Shown: positions 59,611 through 64,000 of the stretch, in pieces
Position numbering within the stretch: position 1 is the first letter of the stretch
Layout of the letters: every line of letters begins with the position of its first letter
NCBI RefSeq assembly: GCF_036785885.1
Contig: NC_092312.1
Span: 18,990,001 to 19,054,000, forward strand
Length of the DNA stretch: 64,000 nt
Origin: Coffea arabica
Taxonomy: Eukaryota > Streptophyta > Magnoliopsida > Gentianales > Rubiaceae
Direction: 5' to 3'
Position numbers and translations under genes: made by a program
The notes under the pieces: generated by a model
Databases searched by the model: none
The model's input: the letters and a program-made list of their open reading frames with translations, nothing else
Told to the model about the DNA's origin: nothing

Positions 59611-59841
59611 AAAGAATCCCTCGCAATAAGTTGAATTGGGGTTGCCATCCCACATCGGTTCGGGCGGGATTGGGTTTGGGTTTATAAGTTCCTGGGAGGA
59701 TCTCAAAAGTTGTGAGCTTTTGAGGTTTCTTCTAGAATCTAAGTTTATAAAAGTCGAATTTCTAACTTTTGTTAGAAAAGGTCAAGAGGCACTAAGTTGA
59801 ATTGGCAACTGGTTTCGGACTTATATCGCTTTAGTTGGTAA

Positions 59842-60749
59842 TAGAGGTGGCAAAATGGGCGGGATGGGCGGGATTTGCTTGGGTTTGAGATGGAACCGAG
59901 TCATATGGGTTTGGGCCAAACCTTACCCATATGTGTTTTGGGACTAACTTGGGCGGGATCATTTTGGGATGGGTTTAGATTGATCCCGCCCAATACCCAA
60001 ATCCATTTCCTACATATTTTTTTTCCTTTAATTCATTTTTTATTTTTTATATAATTTTAATATTTTTGATTTATTAAATTTTTTTTAGTTTCATTAAATA
60101 AATATGCAAGTGCTTTATACTCAAGATTCCCACCAAAAATTAGATTAACAAATAAAAGAAAAGATAGATATACAGCTATATTCTAACATATATCAAGATG
60201 ACCAAGGTCCTTAGGATGTTGAATATTTATCCTGATCATTGTCCAAGGATGACAGATCTAAACTGACTGAAATGCTAGAAATTCTTGTAGATAATGACTA
60301 GGAAGACTACTAGATTATATTCGCTGGTATGACTATAAAAATTGTTAAAGATGATTTTTGAATCTAAGACTCCGTTTGGATTGACTATTTTTCCAAAAAA
60401 TAAGTTTTTCAAATACAATGTTACAGTAATATACAATAACTCAAGAAACATCCCATCCATATTAGTATATCAAATATTTCAAAAAAAAATTTATAGTAAA
60501 TATTTTTCATATACACTGTTACAATAAAATATTTCAAAAATACCCCCTAAAAACAGCTAATCCAAACGGAGCCCTTGCTATTTGAACCCAATGGGTACCC
60601 AAGTATTTCCCACCCTTTCCCATTCATTAATGGGTATAGTTGGGATGTGTCCCAACTTAAACCCAATATCAAGTTATAATACCCATCCCGCCCAAAGTTC
60701 CTTTGGGCATGGGTAGCCCATTGGGACTTGGGACAAATTGCCAGCTCTA
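59842..60749. mobile_element. hAT-type non-autonomous element with perfect 8-bp duplication
   Basis: Ends TAGAGGTGGCAAAATGGG and, reversed from the right, TAGAGCTGGCAATTTGTCCC. Flanks are GTTGGTAA (59834-59841) and GTTGGTAA (60750-60757), identical. Sub-terminal GGGCGGGA and CCCGCCCA phrases recur in both orientations. At 908 bases it has no transposase. A second MITE is nested inside at about 60368-60573. Confidence 0.85.
60368..60573. mobile_element. Nested MITE (CTCCGTTTGGATT ends)
   Basis: The left end GACTCCGTTTGGATT and the right end AATCCAAACGGAGCC are inverted repeats around about 200 AT-rich bases. No clean target duplication is visible. From memory this repeat type is common in coffee genomic sequence; not checked. 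Confidence 0.65.
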
Positions 60750-60757
60750 GTTGGTAA

Positions 60758-61664
60758 CTGTTCTTTTGTGTCCTGTACATTGGTAGGGATACACCAGTGT
60801 AATTGGAATGTTAAATTCCTGCTGTATAAAAAATAATAAAAATAATAAAGAGCCTCTGTTATTGGTGAAGGGCCATTGTATTCTCTTATTGGCAGATAGT
60901 CATTTAAACCACTTGTTTAGCAGTGAGGTCTATGATTGGTGTTATTCGATAAAAGAAAATTTAATTTTTTATTCAGCAGGTCAACATCCATTTACCGTCC
61001 AAATTTTTATTTGGTAATTGAATATTGGCAATTGGAGTTTTCTAATATATATTAGTTAAGTATATGTAATATGTAATTAATAATATAGAAGTTATTAATG
61101 TGTTAATATGTCACTAACTAACATCATATACATTTGTCCATTCGCATAAATTATAACTTATAAATTATTTAATTAAAATATCAAATTTGGTAATTCGATC
61201 GGTAATTGGAAATCAAATTTCAATATCCATTTCCAAACTTACCAAATTTTAAAATTGAATTTCTGAATTCAGTTTTATAGATATTGACTTCCGAACTAAA
61301 TTGGATCAAAGTGTGAGCATTCCGGTCTTTAGCACCTTGTACTTTTGGCGTATGCTATCTAGTACAAATGAAAATTATGAAGAAACTCCTGCAGTTGAAG
61401 TATTTCAATAAACAGTAATGGAAAGCTTGTATAAGGTTATATACAAGAATTGTAGGAAAGGGAAATCTACACAAGAAATTAAAGTCTTAATGTTCATTGA
61501 TTTCACAATCAACAGATTATGATGGTTCATGTTCCAAAATTATTCTAGAAAAATGATATACCTGTATTTTCGATTAAAATTTTCTTCTCTTTTATTTTTC
61601 CATTTTCCTTTGTTTCTTTGGGAACACGCACTTCAATTTTCTTATGCCATGTTTCCACCCTGGC
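60758..61664. other. AT-rich DNA between the inverted repeats
   Basis: No gene supported. (AAT)n-like phrases around 60828-60850. Confidence 0.4.
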
Positions 61665-61960
61665 GACGGGTAGGAGGTCAGTCGCAGCCACGCCGACTGG
61701 GCACGGCTGCGGCAGACATGAATAGGCTTTGTGTCAGCTGCAGCTGTGCCCAGTCAGCACGGCTGCGACTGACCTTCTACTCACTGAAAATTTTGCAGAC
61801 GTCTGTTAGTGTGGTTGGCCGGGAGAAGGGATTTTAATTATGCGGCCGTGCTGATTCAGCACGTCACGTATAAAATGAGAAACCTTCCTTGTCAAATGTG
61901 CATTTGGCAGATTGTTTTTTTTTTTTTTACATATATTTTAAGGAATTAGCCCAAAATGGA
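61665..61960. repeat. Right member of the inverted repeat pair, with its own hairpin
   Basis: Reverse complement of the 59.35-59.6 kb copy. In addition, GGTCAGTCGCAGCCACGCCG (61676 on) and CAGCACGGCTGCGACTGACC (ending at 61773) pair with each other around about 20 bases, making a stem of about 40 bp. Confidence 0.7.
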
Positions 61961-63016
61961 GAGGTTTTGAGACAACTTTTGAGTTCTTTTCCTGCCATCA
62001 TTTTCAGAAGAGAAAAATATTATTTTATTTGAAAAAAAAAATGACTAACGTCCGAATTAGGGGAAATCCAAGCCTAATGAATTGCAGTATACATCAGTTA
62101 GCCCTAGATCCGTACGTTCCACGGTGCTTAGTCTCCTAATCTACAAGATGATATATTAAATCATCATATAGGAAATTTCTATAATTCCTCTTGAAAATCA
62201 TTCTTTGAACTTGTATTTCTCATAATAATAGCAGTTTGCATTTTAAATTTTGAAATTGATACAATTACTAATAATTAAAAGAGATAATTTCAGAAACCTC
62301 CTTTGAGGCTTTTTATAATATCACTTAGTTCCCCTGAGGTTTGATAAAAAACAAATTGATATCTAATAATGGTCCATATTTCTCTATATCGAGATCGTGG
62401 TGGGACAATAAAGACTGTGGATAAATTAAATCTAATCAAAGTTAACTACTTAAAAGGATTTTGGTGAATAATTGAGGTTTTGAAAAATTTTGTGGACAGT
62501 TATAAGGAAGTCAAGAAATATTTTTAGGAAATTTTCTCTGAAAAAAAAAAAAGAAAACTTGAATCCGCTCTGACGTGGCTCATCATTATCGAAACCGAAC
62601 AAGATCAATTTATTTAAGAGTTTTGACTCAAACTACCTACTGGAGAAATATTCTGCTACATCGTCTTGCAACTTTGAAACTACCGGTCTCCATCCAACGG
62701 TTGGCAATAAACGCAACTGGCGGTAGTAGTATAAATTTGCTTAGTGAAGTGAGTGCTGAACTCACTGACTCTTTTGTTTGATTGGGGAGAGAGTTGGAGA
62801 CGACTTGCTCAAATCAGACTTAAAATTCTAGTCATGTTGCAGTTTTCACTTCACCGAGGTGATTTTAATTTTTTGGTTTTTGACGATGATGATTGCATTT
62901 TGATGATAGTACGAAGCAATCATAGCGTTTTATTTTAAGTTATGACTGATTGAGTTGCAGAAAATAACCTAGTTCATGCGAATTGGATTGTGTATTGGTG
63001 TTTTGCAGGGAGGAAC
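61961..63016 (+). other. Upstream region and predicted leader of the second ALDH6 gene
   Basis: Another GATAATTTCAGAAACCTC repeat end at about 62283. The part 62570-62860 is mixed in composition and probably holds the leader exon; CTTCACCGAG|GTGATT at about 62860 could be its donor, with TTTTGCAG at 63008 as acceptor. No other gene seen. Confidence 0.4.
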
Positions 63017-64000
63017 ATGAGGTTGTTGAGTTTCCGGATACTCGGTATTGCGAGTTCTCACTTCTCCACCGCCGCCGAGCCATCTTGGAGGCATCGGACT
63101 TCGCTTGTGAGATTTCACAGATACTAAGGACTATTATATATTAGTATTTCTGCACAATTATCTCTTTGTTTTTTTTTTTTTTGGATTAAAAGTAGCTCAC
63201 TGGTAATATTAGTTAAATTTTGAGTAGTTCTAATTCCTGAAATGATTGGGAATCAGCTCCGTGATCGTTAAAATATGACTAAGATAACTTCTTCTACATA
63301 TATCGTGTTTAACGAGTTTGCATACTTCTAAAAAAATATTCTGGTCTGTTGTAATAGCTTTCTTGGAGTAAATAATAAACCTGTAGCTCAACATTGGAGC
63401 ATCTTTTTTTATCATCTCTGTTATTATTCATTTTAGCCTGTAGCAAAATTTGGTTTTAAAGAAACTTGAATCGAACATTAAGGAGTGGAAGTTTGAGTTT
63501 CATTTTTCTTTTTCTTTTAACCATGTTCCTTATTATCTCTCGTAAGTCACTTTCTTCTTCTGCACTTAAGTTTATGTCTTTGTTTTCTGCGCGAAAGTAG
63601 ATGTAGATTTGCATGCGTGCAATAAATTGTGCTCATTGTGAATAAACTTGTTTTGAGTGTACCAGAGGATTCCGAACTTGATTGGTGGCAGTTTTGTAGA
63701 TTCACAAGCGTCAGAATCAGTTGATGTCATGAACCCCGTGAGTCCTTGGAACAGCAGTTTCATTTCTTCTTTTAAATATATGGGGCAGTCATTTATTTTC
63801 TCTGTGCTGTCGTCATAGGCAACCCAAGAAGTGGTTTCTCAAATACCATTAACTACAAGAGAGGAGTTTAAATCAGCTGTAGCAGCAGCCAAAGAGACCT
63901 TTCCTTCATGGCGTAATACCCCAATTACAACTCGACAACGGATTATGTTCAAACTTCAAGATCTTATCCGAAAAAATATGGCAAGATTTGTAAATTCTTC
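63017..64000 (+). CDS. Methylmalonate-semialdehyde dehydrogenase (ALDH6), 5' part, mitochondrial
   Basis: Three exons before the window ends: 63017-63106, 63666-63737 and 63819-63980 (90, 72 and 162 nt, all phase 0). The first encodes a typical mitochondrial presequence (MRLLSFRILGIASSHFSTAA then EPSWRHRTSL: basic, Ser-rich, with an HFSTAA cleavage-type site). Then RIPNLIGGSFVDSQ, ATQEVVSQIPLTTREEF and [20 protein letters not shown] follow the ALDH6 N-terminus closely. Exons 2 and 3 have exactly the lengths and phases of exons 3 and 4 in the upstream fusion gene, so this is its tandem paralogue and the likely housekeeping copy for valine and pyrimidine breakdown in the mitochondrial matrix. 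After ATG at 63980 the intron begins GCAAGA, a GC donor rather than GT. The rest of the gene is outside the window. Confidence 0.88.

Overview
This is nuclear DNA from a flowering plant. It is AT-rich, with intron-split genes (GT-AG introns, U/AT-rich introns), many (TA)n, (CT)n and poly-A/T tracts, and a dense scatter of small plant DNA transposons. The gene set (AGL17-type MADS box, L-type lectin receptor kinases, FAR1-type DNA-binding domain, ALDH6, zein-binding/MyoB protein, SEUSS fragment) is that of a eudicot. Two repeat types (ends reading ACTCCGTTTGGATT, and GGGATAATTTCAGAAACCTC) remind me of coffee/Rubiaceae and other asterid genomic sequence. That placement is a recollection, not a result.

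Layout. 0.4-3.9 kb (minus): candidate exons of a gene I cannot name. 6.2-9.9 kb (minus): exons 1 and 2 of an AGL17-clade MADS-box gene; no K-box exon is visible downstream. 10-22 kb: mostly gene-poor AT-rich DNA with one SINE-like piece, one clear MITE and microsatellites. 22.97-26.44 kb (minus): a complete three-exon gene for a 595-residue tyrosine-kinase-like protein that looks like a pseudokinase. 28.9-34.0 kb: a MULE-like MITE with a perfect 9-bp target duplication, a three-armed fold-back element, and two broken L-type lectin receptor kinase genes in tandem, the second with a MITE inside its lectin domain. 34.375-38.044 kb: a CACTA element carrying a captured piece of a SEUSS-like co-regulator gene. 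41.65-42.54 kb (+): an intact single-exon zein-binding (DUF593) membrane protein of the FLOURY1/MyoB type. 48.96-59.09 kb (+): a 19-exon gene in which a FAR1-type DNA-binding exon splices in frame onto a methylmalonate-semialdehyde dehydrogenase (ALDH6). 59.3-62.0 kb: inverted repeats and a hAT element with a perfect 8-bp duplication. 63.0 kb to the end (+): the first three coding exons of a second ALDH6 copy with an ordinary mitochondrial presequence.

The most interesting system is the ALDH6 tandem pair. The downstream copy begins like a normal mitochondrial valine/pyrimidine catabolic enzyme. In the upstream copy the codon matching its start reads GTG, the old presequence is internal behind a FAR1 domain, the coenzyme-binding EEIFGPV motif has become EGVSGPV, and about 98 residues containing three 15-residue repeats are added at the C-terminus. 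Every one of the 19 exons keeps the reading frame (2379 nt, 792 residues), so this looks like a maintained, repurposed gene rather than a wreck.
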